Shown: positions 36,417 through 47,826, counted from the stretch's first letter. The stretch is DNA of 64,000 nucleotides from Methanocaldococcus lauensis (GCF_902827225.1 NZ_LR792632.1:55030-119029), one strand, 5' to 3'. Notes: generated from the sequence alone by a model not told the origin. A program made the numbers and translations.

Positions 36417-37721
36417 TTATGGAGTTAATCTCTGTCTATCTCTTGGGAATAGGACACACTCTCTAATGTTTTCTTGCTGTGTTAAAACCATAGTGAATCT
36501 ATCTGCTCCTAAACCCCATCCAGCGTGTGGAGGCATTCCATACTTAAATGCCTCTAAGTAATAAGTAAATCCATCTGGATTTAGTCCTTTTTTCTTAATA
36601 TTTTCTACTAATAAATCATATTGATGAATTCTTTGAGCTCCAGAAGAGATTTCTAAATCTTTATACATTAAATCAAATGCCTTACAAACTTCTGGATTAT
36701 CTTCTTTTGGCATAGTATAGAATGGTCTTGTCTCAGATGGCCAGTCAGTTATAAAGTATAATCCTCCCATCTCCTCTCCAATAGCTTTCTCTGCCTCTCT
36801 ACTTAAATCTTGCCCCCAAACAATTTCAACGCCCTTAGAGTTCGCAATATCAATAGCTTCATCATATGTAATTCTATCAAATTTTTTTGGAGGTATTTCA
36901 AATTTAATTCCTAATGTCTCAATCTCCTTGCTTCTATTTTCATAAACATCTACAAATGCATTATATACAACCTTCTCTAACATTTCCATAGCATCATTAT
37001 CATCAGCAAATGCCATTTCAATATCTATAGATGTAGCTTCATTTAAATGCCTTCTTGTGTTATGTTCCTCAGCTCTAAATATAGGGGCTATTTCAAACAC
37101 TCTATCCAAACCTGTAGCCATTAACATCTGTTTATAGAGTTGAGGACTCTGCCCTAAAAAAGCCTCTCTCTCAAAGTAAGATATTGGGAATAGTTCAGTT
37201 CCTCCCTCAGTGCATGATGCAACTAACTTTGGAGTATTTACTTCAATAAATCCTTCATTATATAGCGTTTTTCTAACGGATTTTAACATTTCATTTCTTA
37301 TTTTAAATATTGCTTGGATTTTAGGTCTTCTCAAATCTAAAAATCTGTTTTCTAACCTTGTATCTAACTCTGCTGGAACTTTTTCAGAAGGATCTAAAGG
37401 AAGAGGTCTTTGAGCGGTATTTAAAACTTCTAAATCTAATGGTAATATTTCAAATCCATTTGGTGCTTTTTCATTTGCAATAACCTTTCCTTTAATTGCA
37501 ATAACATCCTCAGCTCCAAGTTTTTTTATTCTTTTAAATAACTCCTCTCCAATCTTTTGTTTTGGTGCTACTATTTGTAAAAATCCTTCTCTATCTCTCA
37601 AAATAACAAATATAATTTTACCTAACGCTCTAATTGAATGCACCCAGCCCATTACAATTACTTCTTCTCCATCCATTTCTGGCTTAATATCTGCTGAATA
37701 GTGTGTTCTTTTCCATTTCAT
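36417..37721 (-). CDS. aspS: Aspartyl-tRNA synthetase (archaeal, probably non-discriminating)
   Basis: This class II synthetase has 434 residues. An N-terminal OB fold binds the anticodon, and the catalytic domain holds motif 2 ([14 protein letters not shown] near 214-227) and motif 3 (GWGLGADRF near 407-415). The OB fold has His in GWVHSIR, a position reported to be Trp in discriminating archaeal enzymes and His in non-discriminating ones. Charging of tRNA-Asn with Asp for later amidation is thus likely. GGTGAGATT precedes the ATG. Confidence 0.93.
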   Translation of the reverse strand: MKWKRTHYSADIKPEMDGEEVIVMGWVHSIRALGKIIFVILRDREGFLQIVAPKQKIGEELFKRIKKLGAEDVIAIKGKVIANEKAPNGFEILPLDLEVLNTAQRPLPLDPSEKVPAELDTRLENRFLDLRRPKIQAIFKIRNEMLKSVRKTLYNEGFIEVNTPKLVASCTEGGTELFPISYFEREAFLGQSPQLYKQMLMATGLDRVFEIAPIFRAEEHNTRRHLNEATSIDIEMAFADDNDAMEMLEKVVYNAFVDVYENRSKEIETLGIKFEIPPKKFDRITYDEAIDIANSKGVEIVWGQDLSREAEKAIGEEMGGLYFITDWPSETRPFYTMPKEDNPEVCKAFDLMYKDLEISSGAQRIHQYDLLVENIKKKGLNPDGFTYYLEAFKYGMPPHAGWGLGADRFTMVLTQQENIRECVLFPRDRQRLTP

Positions 37722-37741
37722 AATCTCACCATTTATTAATT

Positions 37742-39169
37742 TTATTTTTCCTCTTCTTTAATTCCAATAACCTCTAATATCTTAGTTCTAATAGCTTCTT
37801 CAACTAACTTTCTTAGAGCCTCTTTGTCAGATACTGCTTTAAATATACCTAAAGGAATTTTAGCTGCTGCAGCTGTTTGATGCCCTCCCCCACCAAATGC
37901 CTTATTTAATATTTCTCCTAAGTTTAACCTCAAATCCTTAGTTCTTGCAGATATGTGTATTTCATCACCAACTATACCAAAGACGAATGTTGTAGATATT
38001 CCTTCCATTTTTAGTAAGAAATCAGCGGCTTTTGGTAGGGCATCTCTATTACTAATCTCTCCTACATAGGCTAAGGCTATGTTACCTTTAACTACTTTTC
38101 TGTTCATTATAGCTCTGGCTAATACTTCCATAACTTCAGTTGATATTTCTGGATTTTCAATCATATTTAGTAATGTAGCATCTATATAACCTTGTAAATA
38201 AGCAGCAGCTTCAAAATCTAATTTTGATGTCTCTCTTTTAAAATAGTCAGTATCTGACTGTATTCCATAAAATAAAGCGGTTGCTAAGTTTCTTGAAGGT
38301 TCAATATTTAACTCCATAAGATATTGAGTTAAAATAGTAGATGTCGCACCTACCTTTGGCCTTATATCAACATATTCAGCAGTTAAATCAGAATTATTAT
38401 GATGATCTATAATTATATCTATTTTAGGAGGCAATATTGGTAACTGTTTTGATGTAGATGTGTCTACAACAGCAATTATGCAGTAATCGTTTAAATTAAC
38501 ATTCTCAATATTTAAAAGATTAATACCTAACAAATTTATCATTGCCTTATTTTCATCATATCCAATACTTCCTCCATATGCTATTTCTGCCTCAACTCCC
38601 CATTTTTCAGATATTGTTTTTAAAGCCATTGCACTGGCAATTGCATCTGGATCTGGATTTGTATGGGTTAATATTAATAATGGTCTTTTACTTTCTTCTT
38701 CATTTTCTTTTTCATTAATACATTTTTTCTTACCTTCTAATAGTAAATATTTCAACCTCATTAATTTTCTTTTTAATTTTGCACCCTCAACCTCTTTTGC
38801 AATGTCTTTAGCACCACTTTCTAAGATGTTTATAACCTTATCTATATTTAAACCCATATAAAGTTCATGATAGCCAGGTATAGCACGAGCAATTTTATAA
38901 GATTTAGGACTTAATTCACAAACTTTTTCTGCTATTTTTCTATTAATATCTGGATTGTTTGTTAATATTAATACAATATCTGCTTTATCTATTTCTGCTT
39001 TTTTTAATACATTTTCATCAGTAGCATCTCCAACAATTGCCTTTATACCTTCTTTTAATAAATCATCTATATCATCAATTTTTATGTCGATTATGGTTAT
39101 AGGTTCTTTATTTTTTATTAAATTTACAACTTTTTTACCAAAAGTTCCATATCCTATTACGGTTATCAT
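37742..39169 (-). CDS. RCK_N-DHH-DHHA1 phosphoesterase
   Basis: Residues 1-120 are a TrkA/RCK Rossmann domain ([12 protein letters not shown]; acidic DATDENV). Residues 165-330 are a DHH domain with [21 protein letters not shown] and IDHHNNSD as metal motifs. DHHA1 near 395-450 has [17 protein letters not shown]1 enzymes cleave nucleotides such as c-di-AMP or nanoRNA, and RCK domains bind nucleotides. ATG 39169 is chosen for GTGAT upstream. It follows on the same strand toward aspS with a 20-base gap. The c-di-AMP role is inference. Confidence 0.85.
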   Translation of the reverse strand: MITVIGYGTFGKKVVNLIKNKEPITIIDIKIDDIDDLLKEGIKAIVGDATDENVLKKAEIDKADIVLILTNNPDINRKIAEKVCELSPKSYKIARAIPGYHELYMGLNIDKVINILESGAKDIAKEVEGAKLKRKLMRLKYLLLEGKKKCINEKENEEESKRPLLILTHTNPDPDAIASAMALKTISEKWGVEAEIAYGGSIGYDENKAMINLLGINLLNIENVNLNDYCIIAVVDTSTSKQLPILPPKIDIIIDHHNNSDLTAEYVDIRPKVGATSTILTQYLMELNIEPSRNLATALFYGIQSDTDYFKRETSKLDFEAAAYLQGYIDATLLNMIENPEISTEVMEVLARAIMNRKVVKGNIALAYVGEISNRDALPKAADFLLKMEGISTTFVFGIVGDEIHISARTKDLRLNLGEILNKAFGGGGHQTAAAAKIPLGIFKAVSDKEALRKLVEEAIRTKILEVIGIKEEEK

Positions 39170-39374
39170 AGTTATCACAAAAATTTAAATTTTAATTTTA
39201 TCCTATATTATTATTAGGAAAAAGAAATTTAGATAATATAAAATTTCTTACAATCCTTAGAATAGACTCTATAATTAATTTTACTTACTTTTACTATGGG
39301 GCTATATATAATTTATCGAAATAGAAATTTTGCAATATATAACTATATTCACCTATAAATTTAAATATGTTTAT

Positions 39375-40091
39375 TCATTTTAAAAATTCAATGTCTATCC
39401 TATTTTTTAAGTAATTTATTAATTTTTCAGCATATTTTAATTTTTTTATTTTTATTTCATCACCAATTTCTATCTCACTCTTTATATTGGGTCTTGAATA
39501 CTTTGTTATATAAATTCCAAAATCCATTCCTCCTAATATTAACTTCTTAGCTTTAAAGTGATATGCTAAAAAGCAACATCTATCTCCATCTGTAAATCCT
39601 CCAAAATTAACTAAATTTTTTAGATTTAACTCCATATAATTTGGAATTTGGCAACTACCTACAACATTTTTTAACTTTGGAACATACTTTTTAATTTTAT
39701 CAATATTATCTCCATGTGCATGAACCACTATTATAGATCCTCTTTTATTACATTCAAATATAGCATTTAAATCCCCGTCTAAATCTGAAACGATAATATC
39801 TGGAATAATTCCCTCTTCTAAAAAAGCCTTTGATGCCCCATCAGCAACAATTATTGGAATATCTTTATTTAAATTTTTTATAATTTTTATATGTTTTTTT
39901 AATGAAGGACCTGCACCAAATATAAAAACTTCTTTCCCTTCAATGATATTTTTAAGGTTTTTTATAGGAATTTTATCAGCATTCTCTAAGATATTGTTTA
40001 ATATTATTGCACTTTTGATATCTTTATTTTTATCAAATCCAAAATCTTCAATAATTTTATTATAAAATTTTTCCCATTCTTTCATATCCAT
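39375..40091 (-). CDS. mptE: 6-hydroxymethyl-7,8-dihydropterin pyrophosphokinase (MptE)
   Basis: MptE activates the pterin of tetrahydromethanopterin by transferring pyrophosphate from ATP. The 238-residue protein has FIFGAGPSLKKH near 52-63, IIVADGASKAFLEEG and SDLDGD near 96-101, the pattern of the archaeal enzyme (MJ1634 type). It is unrelated to bacterial FolK. The gene is divergent from mch, which acts on the same cofactor, with 152 bases between them. Confidence 0.88.
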   Translation of the reverse strand: MDMKEWEKFYNKIIEDFGFDKNKDIKSAIILNNILENADKIPIKNLKNIIEGKEVFIFGAGPSLKKHIKIIKNLNKDIPIIVADGASKAFLEEGIIPDIIVSDLDGDLNAIFECNKRGSIIVVHAHGDNIDKIKKYVPKLKNVVGSCQIPNYMELNLKNLVNFGGFTDGDRCCFLAYHFKAKKLILGGMDFGIYITKYSRPNIKSEIEIGDEIKIKKLKYAEKLINYLKNRIDIEFLK

Positions 40092-40243
40092 ATTATCACA
40101 TTTGAGTAATTATTATTTATATTAAAGTCCTATTCAAAACTAAATCATAAATTATAAAAACAATATTGACTTTAATAATAGATTATGTCTCCTTAATAAA
40201 TTCTATTCTATATAAAAAGTTATAGGTTTTGTTGGTGGTATAT

Positions 40244-41215
40244 ATGTTAAGTGTAAATAAAAAAGCCTTGGAAATCGTAAATAATATGATTTCAAAAAAA
40301 GAGGAGTTAAATATAGAAGTTATAAAATTAGAAAATGGAGCAACTGTTTTAGATTGTGGAGTTAATGTTCCTGGAAGTTGGGAAGCAGGAAAGTTATTTA
40401 CAAAGGTTTGCTTAGGAGGTTTAGCTCATGTTGGTATATCCTTATCTCCATCAGGTTTTGAAGATATAAACCTTCCATTTGTTAAAGTAAAAACATCTCA
40501 TCCAGCCATTGCTACATTAGGTTCTCAAAAGGCAGGTTGGGCAGTAAAAGTTGGCAAATACTTTGCAATGGGTTCAGGACCAGCAAGAGCATTGGCTAAA
40601 AAACCTAAGAAAACTTACGAAGAAATTGGATATGAAGATGATGCAGATGTTGCTGTTTTATGTTTAGAGGCATCAAAATTACCTAATGAAGAAGTTGCTG
40701 ACTATGTAGCAAAAGAATGTAATGTTGAGCCAGAAAATGTTTATTTATTAGTGGCTCCTACATCTTCATTGGTAGGTTCTATACAAATCAGTGGTAGAGT
40801 TGTAGAGAATGGAACATATAAAATGTTAGAGTGTTTAGAGTTTGATGTTACAAAGGTTAAATATGCCGCTGGTTTAGCTCCAATTGCCCCAATAATTGGA
40901 GATGATTTTGCTATGATGGGTGCTACAAACGATATGGTGTTATATGGAGGAATAACCTATTATTACATTAAAAGTGATGAAAATGATGATATTGAATCTC
41001 TTTGTAAGGCATTACCTTCATGCACATCAAAAGATTATGGAAAACCATTTATGGAAGTTTTTAAATCAGCTGATTATGACTTTTATAAAATAGATAAAGG
41101 TATGTTTGCTCCAGCAGTTGTAATAATTAATGATATAACAAACGGTAAGGTATACAAATCTGGAAAAATTAATGTTGAAGTACTTAAAAAATCATTAGGC
41201 TGGACAGAATTGTAA
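40244..41215 (+). CDS. mch: Methenyltetrahydromethanopterin cyclohydrolase
   Basis: Mch interconverts formyl- and methenyl-tetrahydromethanopterin, the third step of CO2 reduction to methane. The 323 residues contain [29 protein letters not shown] and [18 protein letters not shown], all typical of Mch. I start at ATG 40244 with GGTGGT upstream; upstream in-frame TTG and GTG codons lie within or before that site. The gene is monocistronic. Confidence 0.96.
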   Translation: MLSVNKKALEIVNNMISKKEELNIEVIKLENGATVLDCGVNVPGSWEAGKLFTKVCLGGLAHVGISLSPSGFEDINLPFVKVKTSHPAIATLGSQKAGWAVKVGKYFAMGSGPARALAKKPKKTYEEIGYEDDADVAVLCLEASKLPNEEVADYVAKECNVEPENVYLLVAPTSSLVGSIQISGRVVENGTYKMLECLEFDVTKVKYAAGLAPIAPIIGDDFAMMGATNDMVLYGGITYYYIKSDENDDIESLCKALPSCTSKDYGKPFMEVFKSADYDFYKIDKGMFAPAVVIINDITNGKVYKSGKINVEVLKKSLGWTEL

Positions 41216-41362
41216 AATATTAAATATAATAATAAAGATTTACTTTTTTATCTTCTTTCTATGTCATCTACTAATATTTTTAAGTATTATTTTAAGTATA
41301 AAGGTTAAATTTTATTTTTTATAATAAATTTTTCTTTTAAATTCATAAAATGGGGAAAGAAC

Positions 41363-41920
41363 ATGATAAAACTCCTATATGATGGAGAACTTATAAGAGA
41401 AAATGGAATAATAAAAAAAGCATCTTCATCAGTAACTTTAATCCAAACAAAAAACCACAATATAATTGTAGATACTTCAACAAAGGATAAGAGAGAACTA
41501 ATTATTAAAGAATTGGAAAAATTAAATTTATCTCCAAAAGATATTGAGATTACTATAAATACTCATTTACATTACGACCACATTGAGAACAATTCAATAT
41601 TTAAAAATGCCACATTTTATGCCTCTCCAAAAGAATTTGGATTTAATGAATATTTTGAAGATTTTAAAAAATTTAAAGATAAAGAGATTGAGATAGTTGA
41701 AACTCCAGGGCACACTTATGGTAGTATTTCAGTTATTTATAAAGATTATATCGTTGTTGGAGATGCCTCTCCTTTAAAAAATAATGTGATAAAATTAATT
41801 CCACCAAGGTTAAATGTAGATGAAAAATTAGCCCTAAAAACTTTAAAATATATTAGAAGTTTAAAAAAGAATGTAATTACTGGACATGAAGGAATTGTAT
41901 ATAAGGAAGAGATAATTTAA
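41363..41920 (+). CDS. Metallo-beta-lactamase fold hydrolase
   Basis: This 185-residue single-domain protein has the zinc motif THLHYDH near 72-78, the third-ligand His in PGHTYG, Asp in VVGDAS and a final His in TGHEG. The fold covers glyoxalases, RNases and lactonases, and the small size suggests a thioesterase or glyoxalase-like enzyme. The substrate is unknown. It converges with the fbp gene 2 bases away. Confidence 0.85.
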   Translation: MIKLLYDGELIRENGIIKKASSSVTLIQTKNHNIIVDTSTKDKRELIIKELEKLNLSPKDIEITINTHLHYDHIENNSIFKNATFYASPKEFGFNEYFEDFKKFKDKEIEIVETPGHTYGSISVIYKDYIVVGDASPLKNNVIKLIPPRLNVDEKLALKTLKYIRSLKKNVITGHEGIVYKEEII

Positions 41921-41922
41921 AT

Positions 41923-43083
41923 TTATTCTACATCTCTTCTATCTTCTCTTTTAACTCCTCCTTCTTCAATTAACTCTAAACCTTCTAATGGTACAAATCT
42001 ATCTTTTAATGCCTCTAAAACTTTTGGAACTGTTGTGTATTCCATCATAGTTGCTGGTAATCTATGTGGTTGGAATGGACCCATTCTTCTTATTATATCT
42101 GCCATTTCTAAGGCTTTTTCTCTTGCCTTATCAAATCCTTTATCTGCGAATAAATCATTTGGTCCAATTAACATTCCATCGCATATTTGGAACCCTAATG
42201 CAATAATTCTTGCAGGTCCGTCAAATCTTGTTGGAGTGGCATCTTCTTCTCCAACTGGCATTAATGGACCCCAATGGCTACCTCTCATCCATCCTGGAAC
42301 AAAGTGTGGATTGGCAAATGGTTCTAAAACCTCCCCTACTGCTGGAAATCCACTTTGAGCTCTAACAATTGCTACTGGATCGTCTTTACCAACATACTCT
42401 CCTGCTATATAATTTAACTTTTCAGTACTAACAACTGCTGCAATTTCATTATCTTTTCTTCTATAAATTCTCTTAATAGCATATTTTTCATAGTCCCCAA
42501 TTAAAGCTAAGAGCATATACATTTCTTCTGGGGTTTCTAAGAACACTTTTTTATGTCCTACAACATCATGAACCTCAAATCTGAATCCAGAGATCATTGA
42601 AGGATCGAAAACTAAACCAGCGGTATTGAATGGATCAGCAAACATTTTAAATAATGGATAGTTAAATGCTGTTGGATCTGTTTTATCACAACAGAAAACT
42701 ACTATTGGCTCGCTCTTTCTTTCAACAAATTCCATTTCAGCACATCCTGGACCCATACCTCTAACATTCCCTGAAAAACTGTCAGATAATAAATCTTGTC
42801 CAGCACCATAAAGTTTTAACTCCTTAGCAACTTTTGTAGCTTCTTCAAATGCCTTCCAAGCCAATCCATGAACTTTTTCATTGTCACAACCTAATCTGTG
42901 AGTCATAATTAAATCAATGTCATCTCCACATCTTGTAACATAATAATCTAAGATTATCTCATCAACAGCCTCTTCTAAAACACCTTCACAAGTTTCTAAT
43001 AACTCATCTGGTGCTAAAGTATGTCCACACAACCCTCCAACATCTGCCTTTATAACACTTACAGTTACTTTATTGTTCTCCAT
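41923..43083 (-). CDS. fbp: Bifunctional fructose-1,6-bisphosphate aldolase/phosphatase
   Basis: The archaeal gluconeogenic enzyme joins triose phosphates and removes one phosphate to give fructose 6-phosphate. The 386 residues show VSVIKADVGGLCGHT at the start, GPGCAEMEF, CCDKTDPTAFN and FANPHFVPGWMRGSHWGPL, all characteristic of class V Fbp. The ATG at 43083 has AGGTGAT upstream. It is complete. Confidence 0.95.
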   Translation of the reverse strand: MENNKVTVSVIKADVGGLCGHTLAPDELLETCEGVLEEAVDEIILDYYVTRCGDDIDLIMTHRLGCDNEKVHGLAWKAFEEATKVAKELKLYGAGQDLLSDSFSGNVRGMGPGCAEMEFVERKSEPIVVFCCDKTDPTAFNYPLFKMFADPFNTAGLVFDPSMISGFRFEVHDVVGHKKVFLETPEEMYMLLALIGDYEKYAIKRIYRRKDNEIAAVVSTEKLNYIAGEYVGKDDPVAIVRAQSGFPAVGEVLEPFANPHFVPGWMRGSHWGPLMPVGEEDATPTRFDGPARIIALGFQICDGMLIGPNDLFADKGFDKAREKALEMADIIRRMGPFQPHRLPATMMEYTTVPKVLEALKDRFVPLEGLELIEEGGVKREDRRDVE

Positions 43084-43344
43084 AAAATCACCTTTTGCTG
43101 TATTTTGTATTATTAATTAGATATTTTTAGATATTTATTCACAAATAGTATATAAATTTAACTTATTGCCAATATAGTTGTTAAGACATTTAACTTTCTA
43201 TTTTTATCTAATCATTTTTTAATTATTTAAGTTATTTCTGTAAAGCTTTGAAAAACCAAATTAAATATTAAATTAAATATTAAATAGTTAAAGTTAATAT
43301 TAATTATAAAAAAACTAATTAATAAATCGTTATATGGTGATATT

Positions 43345-44628
43345 TTGTTAATAGTAAAAAAAACTGAGAGATTGGAAGGAACTATTAAATCTCCTCCCTC
43401 AAAGTCATATACACATAGAGCAGTTATTGGAGCTTCTTTAGCAGAGGGTAAAAGTATAATAAAAAATCCTCTCTGGGGGGAAGATTGCTTATCATCAGTT
43501 CACGGTTGTAAAATGCTTGGAGCCAATATAATATTAGATAAAGAAAAAGATGAGTGGATTGTTGAAGGCGGAAAGTTAAAGACACCAGATAATGTAATAG
43601 ATGTTGGAAATAGTGGAACTACATTAAGGATTTTAACCTCTATATCTTCACAAATACCAAAAGGATATGCAATTTTGACTGGAGATGATTCAATTAGGAG
43701 AAGACCAATGCAACCATTGTTAGATGCATTAAAACAACTCAATATAGAGGCATTTTCATCAAAAATGGACGGAACTGCCCCTGTAATAGTTAAAAGTTCT
43801 AAAATTTCAGGAAATGTTGTAAAGATTAGAGGTGATGTAAGTTCTCAGTTTATAACTTCATTAATGATGCTACTTCCATTTAATAATGAAGACACTGAAA
43901 TAATTTTAACTTCTCCATTAAAATCAAAGCCCTATATTGATGTAACAATAGACATATTAAATAAATTTGGAATAAAAATTGATAAAACAGAAAATGGCTT
44001 TTTAGTTTATGGAAATCAAAAATATAAACCTATAAATTACATAGTTGAGGGAGATTATTCCTCTGCCTCTTATTTAATTGCCGCAGGTGTCTTAATAAAT
44101 TCAGATTTAACAATAGAAAATTTATTTTCTGATTCAAAACAGGGAGATAAGGCAATAGTTAAAATTGTCAAAGAAATGGGGGCAGATATTAAAGTCAAAA
44201 AAGATAAGGTTATTATTAATGGAAAGTATAACTTAGAAGGTATTGATATAGATGTTAAAGACATTCCTGATTTAGTTCCTACCATAGCAGTTCTTGGATG
44301 CTTTGCAGAAGGGAAAACAGAAATATTCAATGGAGAACATGTAAGATTGAAAGAATGTGATAGATTAAGAGCATGTGCCGTAGAATTGAGAAAGATGGGA
44401 GCAGATATTAAAGAAAAACCAGATGGATTAATAATAAGAGGAGTAAAAAAATTAAAAGGATGTAAATTAAATACATACAATGACCATAGGTTGGTTATGG
44501 CATTTACAGTTGCTGGTTTAAAGGCAGAGGGAGTGACAATAATTGACAATGAGGAATCTGTAAAAATATCATTCCCAAACTTCGTTGAGGTGATGAAAAG
44601 TATAGGAGCAAATATAGAAGTGAAATAG
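43345..44628 (+). CDS. aroA: 3-phosphoshikimate 1-carboxyvinyltransferase (EPSP synthase)
   Basis: AroA adds the enolpyruvyl group of PEP to shikimate 3-phosphate. It has SKSYTHRAVIGASLAEG near 17-33, VGNSGTTLR near 89-97, RPMQPLLDALKQL and DHRLVMAFTVAGL near the C-terminus. The 427 residues are standard. The start is TTG 43345, supported by GGTGAT three bases upstream. aksA follows with 26 bases between stop and start. The 260-base gap upstream is AT-rich with short AAATTAAATATT repeats and no gene. Confidence 0.94.
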   Translation: MLIVKKTERLEGTIKSPPSKSYTHRAVIGASLAEGKSIIKNPLWGEDCLSSVHGCKMLGANIILDKEKDEWIVEGGKLKTPDNVIDVGNSGTTLRILTSISSQIPKGYAILTGDDSIRRRPMQPLLDALKQLNIEAFSSKMDGTAPVIVKSSKISGNVVKIRGDVSSQFITSLMMLLPFNNEDTEIILTSPLKSKPYIDVTIDILNKFGIKIDKTENGFLVYGNQKYKPINYIVEGDYSSASYLIAAGVLINSDLTIENLFSDSKQGDKAIVKIVKEMGADIKVKKDKVIINGKYNLEGIDIDVKDIPDLVPTIAVLGCFAEGKTEIFNGEHVRLKECDRLRACAVELRKMGADIKEKPDGLIIRGVKKLKGCKLNTYNDHRLVMAFTVAGLKAEGVTIIDNEESVKISFPNFVEVMKSIGANIEVK

Positions 44629-44654
44629 AAAAACTTAATAGTATGGTGGGATAT

Positions 44655-45851
44655 ATGGACTTTTTATTTGAAAATAATTGGAAGGCTGTTTGTCCTTACA
44701 ATCCAAAGTTAGATTTGAAGGATATTTACATATATGACACAACTCTTAGGGATGGAGAGCAAACCCCTGGGGTTTGTTTTACTAAGGAGCAGAAACTGAA
44801 TATAGCCAGAAAATTAGATGAACTTGGAATAAACCAAATTGAAGCAGGATTTCCAATTGTCTCTGAAAGAGAGGCGGAAATTGTTAAAGCAATTGCAAAT
44901 GAAGGATTGAATGCAGATATTTTAGCATTATGTAGAACATTAAAAAAAGATATAGATAAGGCAATTGACTGTGATGTTGATGGAATAATAACCTTTATAG
45001 CCACTTCTCCATTGCACTTAAAATATAAATTCAATGGTAAAAGTTTAGACGACATTTTAAAGATGGGAGTTGAAGCAGTTGAGTATGCAAAAGAACATGG
45101 ATTATTTGTTGCTTTTTCAGCAGAAGATGCTACAAGAACTCCTATAGAAGATTTAATTAAAGTTCATAGAGCTGCTGAAGAATCTGGGGCGGATAGAGTT
45201 CATATTGCAGACACTGCAGGGTGTGCTACTCCCCAAAGTATGGAGTTCATATGTAAAAAGTTAAAAGAAAATTTAAAAAAGGCTCATATTGGAGTTCATT
45301 GCCATAATGACTTTGGATTTGCAGTTATAAATTCTATATATGGTTTAATTGGAGGAGCTAAGGCAGTTTCAACAACAGTTAATGGGATTGGAGAGAGGGC
45401 AGGAAATGCCGCATTAGAAGAGTTAGTAATGGCTTTAACTGTATTATATGATGTTGATTTAAGGTTGAATTTGGAAGTTCTGCCAGAATTATGTAAGATG
45501 GTTGAAGAATACTCTGGAATAAAGTTACCAAAGAATAAGCCAATAGTTGGAGAACTTGTATTTTCTCACGAAAGTGGGATTCACGTAGATGCCGTCATAG
45601 AGAATCCATTAACTTACGAGCCATTTCTTCCAGAAAAAATTGGAATTAAGAGAAATATTGTATTAGGTAAGCATTCTGGTTGTAGGGCAGTGGCATATAA
45701 ATTGAAACTTATGGGTATAGAATATGATAAAGATATGCTATGTGAAATAGTTAAAAAAGTTAAAGAAAAGAGAGAAGAGGGAATATTTATAAGTGATGAG
45801 GTATTTAAAGAAATTGTTGATGAAGTTTTAAAAAAGAGAAAAGGTAGATAA
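44655..45851 (+). CDS. aksA: Homocitrate synthase family (AksA)
   Basis: AksA condenses acetyl-CoA with 2-oxoglutarate and longer 2-oxo acids on the way to coenzyme B and biotin. It shows the re-citrate/isopropylmalate synthase motifs [19 protein letters not shown] and ESGIHVDAV. The 398 residues and the PGVCF variant fit AksA; CimA or LeuA are the close alternatives. I start at ATG 44655 because GGTGGGAT lies just before it. The next gene starts 1 base after its stop. Confidence 0.85.
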   Translation: MDFLFENNWKAVCPYNPKLDLKDIYIYDTTLRDGEQTPGVCFTKEQKLNIARKLDELGINQIEAGFPIVSEREAEIVKAIANEGLNADILALCRTLKKDIDKAIDCDVDGIITFIATSPLHLKYKFNGKSLDDILKMGVEAVEYAKEHGLFVAFSAEDATRTPIEDLIKVHRAAEESGADRVHIADTAGCATPQSMEFICKKLKENLKKAHIGVHCHNDFGFAVINSIYGLIGGAKAVSTTVNGIGERAGNAALEELVMALTVLYDVDLRLNLEVLPELCKMVEEYSGIKLPKNKPIVGELVFSHESGIHVDAVIENPLTYEPFLPEKIGIKRNIVLGKHSGCRAVAYKLKLMGIEYDKDMLCEIVKKVKEKREEGIFISDEVFKEIVDEVLKKRKGR

Positions 45852-45852
45852 T

Positions 45853-46431
45853 ATGAGACTTTTTGAATATCCTGGAAAAGAGAATACAGATGAAACTTTA
45901 AAAATAGCAGTTGAAAGAGCTAAAAAAGGAGATATAAAAAGTATTGTAATAGCATCATCTACTGGAGAAACTGCTAAAAAATTACTTGATTTGCTAAAGA
46001 AAGAAAATTTAAATTTAAATGTGGTTGTTGTAACATATCACCAAGGATTTTATGGGGAAGATATAATTTCAATGAGTGAAGAAGTTGAGGAGGAATTAAA
46101 AAAGAGAGGAGCTAAGGTATTTAGAGGAACTCATGCATTGAGTGGAGTTGAGAGAGGAATATCAAATAAATTAGGTGGCTATGGTCCTGTTCAAGTTATT
46201 GCCGAGACATTAAGAACTTTTGGACAAGGTGTTAAAGTTTGTTATGAAATTACTATTATGGCTTGTGATGCTGGATTAATAAAAGCTAAAGAAGAGGTTA
46301 TCGCTATAGGAGGGACTGGTAGAGGAGCAGATACCGCAATGGTTATAAAACCTGCAAATATGAACACATTCTTTAATATTGAGGCGAGAGAAATTTTATG
46401 TATGCCAAGATTTAAAAAGAAAAAAGAATAA
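45853..46431 (+). CDS. Pyruvate kinase alpha/beta-domain-like protein
   Basis: This 192-residue protein matches the PK_C-like alpha/beta domain found alone in archaea ([19 protein letters not shown] near 31-49, [10 protein letters not shown] near 155-164). It lacks the catalytic barrel of pyruvate kinase, so it is no kinase. A sensor or nucleotide-binding role is guessed. It is coupled to aksA, one base apart. Confidence 0.78.
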   Translation: MRLFEYPGKENTDETLKIAVERAKKGDIKSIVIASSTGETAKKLLDLLKKENLNLNVVVVTYHQGFYGEDIISMSEEVEEELKKRGAKVFRGTHALSGVERGISNKLGGYGPVQVIAETLRTFGQGVKVCYEITIMACDAGLIKAKEEVIAIGGTGRGADTAMVIKPANMNTFFNIEAREILCMPRFKKKKE

Positions 46432-46463
46432 AAAATTTTTATTTTTAATAAAATTGGGAAAAT

Positions 46464-47207
46464 ATGAGAATTTTATTTCAATTAATTATAATCCTGTTTA
46501 TAGTTTTATTGCCATCTTTTCCAACTAATACAAATTATAATTATACTCTAAGTAAACAAAATAAGCCAATAATATTAATTCACGATGTTAGTCCAGTTTA
46601 TTTTAAAGATTTAAAAAAAATTGTAAAAATAATAAATAAATATCACTATCAAAATAGAACTTATCTTTTTTTGATTGTCAATCATGCAAATGAGCATAAT
46701 TTAAAAAACTATCCTGAATTTGTTAAATATCTGCATCAATTAGAAAAAGAGGGCTATCACATTGAATATCATGCCTACAATCATATAGGAGATGAATTTA
46801 ACTGTAATAAAACAGTTGCAGAGGAAAAACTAAATAAATCCTTTAAAATATTAAAAGAATGTGGCTTTAACCCTAAAAAAATTAAGTATTTTATTCCGCC
46901 AAGATATAGAATATCAAAAGATGCAGAAAAATTATTCTTAGAGAGGAATATATCAATAATTCTAAATAACAAAATTATTACAAAGAATAATGGAAAAATT
47001 TATGTAATTAGCATTATAAATAGAGAATATACTTGGTATCTTCCAAAAATATTTGTAAAAGATGCTGAAATAATTGCATTAATTGATTACAAATTAAGTA
47101 AAATTGAAAACAAGCCTTATTTTTTATCAATTCATCCCAAGGCAGTAAATTATGGTGGTGGATTATTATTCTTAAACGATTTTTTAAACGAAACTTTAAG
47201 AAATTAA
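46464..47207 (+). CDS. DUF2334-type polysaccharide deacetylase-like protein, secreted
   Basis: A 247-residue protein with an N-terminal signal or anchor, then deacetylase-like motifs: IHDVSP near 40-45, EYHAYNH near 103-109, PPRYR near 145-149 and IHPKAVN near 228-234. The Asp and His residues fit the metal site of this NodB-like family. It probably acts on a glycan at the cell surface. It follows the PK-domain gene by 32 bases and converges with hisH. Confidence 0.8.
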   Translation: MRILFQLIIILFIVLLPSFPTNTNYNYTLSKQNKPIILIHDVSPVYFKDLKKIVKIINKYHYQNRTYLFLIVNHANEHNLKNYPEFVKYLHQLEKEGYHIEYHAYNHIGDEFNCNKTVAEEKLNKSFKILKECGFNPKKIKYFIPPRYRISKDAEKLFLERNISIILNNKIITKNNGKIYVISIINREYTWYLPKIFVKDAEIIALIDYKLSKIENKPYFLSIHPKAVNYGGGLLFLNDFLNETLRN

Positions 47208-47217
47208 TAAAAGAGTT

Positions 47218-47811
47218 TTATAATAGTTCAACAAAGTTCTCTATAATTTTTAATCCAACCTTACCACTTTTTTCTGGATGGAACTGTGTTGCATAAATAT
47301 TGTCTTTGTTTATAGCACTTGGAAATTCTATTCCATATTCAGTTTTGCCTATAATATACTCTTTATTTAAAGGATTTACATAGTAGGAATGAACAAAATA
47401 AAAGTAACTATTATCCTTTATACCTTCAAATAATGGATTGTCTTTAACTATTTTTACATTATTCCAACCCATGTGAGGTAGTTTTTCAACATTTCTAAAT
47501 TTAATTACATTACCTTTTATTACTCCTAAGCCATTAACTCCTTTCTTCTCTTCACTTTCCTCAAATAACACCTGCATACCCAAACATATTCCTAAGAAAG
47601 GAATATTATCATCAAATATTTTATATAATGTTTCTTTTATCTTTGATAGATTTTTCATAGCACTGCCAAAATTCCCAACTCCTGGTAAGATTACTTTATC
47701 ACACGCTAATAACTCTTCACTATCTTTTGTTATTATAGCCTTGTCATAAAGTTCAACTGCCTTCTGAATACTTCTCAAGTTCCCTGCATTGTAGTCAATT
47801 ATCCCAATCAT
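47218..47811 (-). CDS. hisH: Imidazole glycerol phosphate synthase glutamine amidotransferase subunit
   Basis: HisH releases ammonia from glutamine for HisF in histidine synthesis. The class I triad is present: Cys in GICLGMQ near 79-85, and His and Glu in THFHPE-type QFHPEKSG near 180-187. The 197 residues are normal. I use ATG 47811 with AGTGAT upstream rather than the GTG at 47820. It lies 15 bases downstream of tbp. Confidence 0.93.
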   Translation of the reverse strand: MIGIIDYNAGNLRSIQKAVELYDKAIITKDSEELLACDKVILPGVGNFGSAMKNLSKIKETLYKIFDDNIPFLGICLGMQVLFEESEEKKGVNGLGVIKGNVIKFRNVEKLPHMGWNNVKIVKDNPLFEGIKDNSYFYFVHSYYVNPLNKEYIIGKTEYGIEFPSAINKDNIYATQFHPEKSGKVGLKIIENFVELL

Positions 47812-47826
47812 TTTCATCACTAAAAT

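Noticed and set aside
43250..43310. Short tandem AAATTAAATATT units upstream of aroA
   Set aside because: Two or three copies in AT-rich DNA are expected by chance and show no structure.
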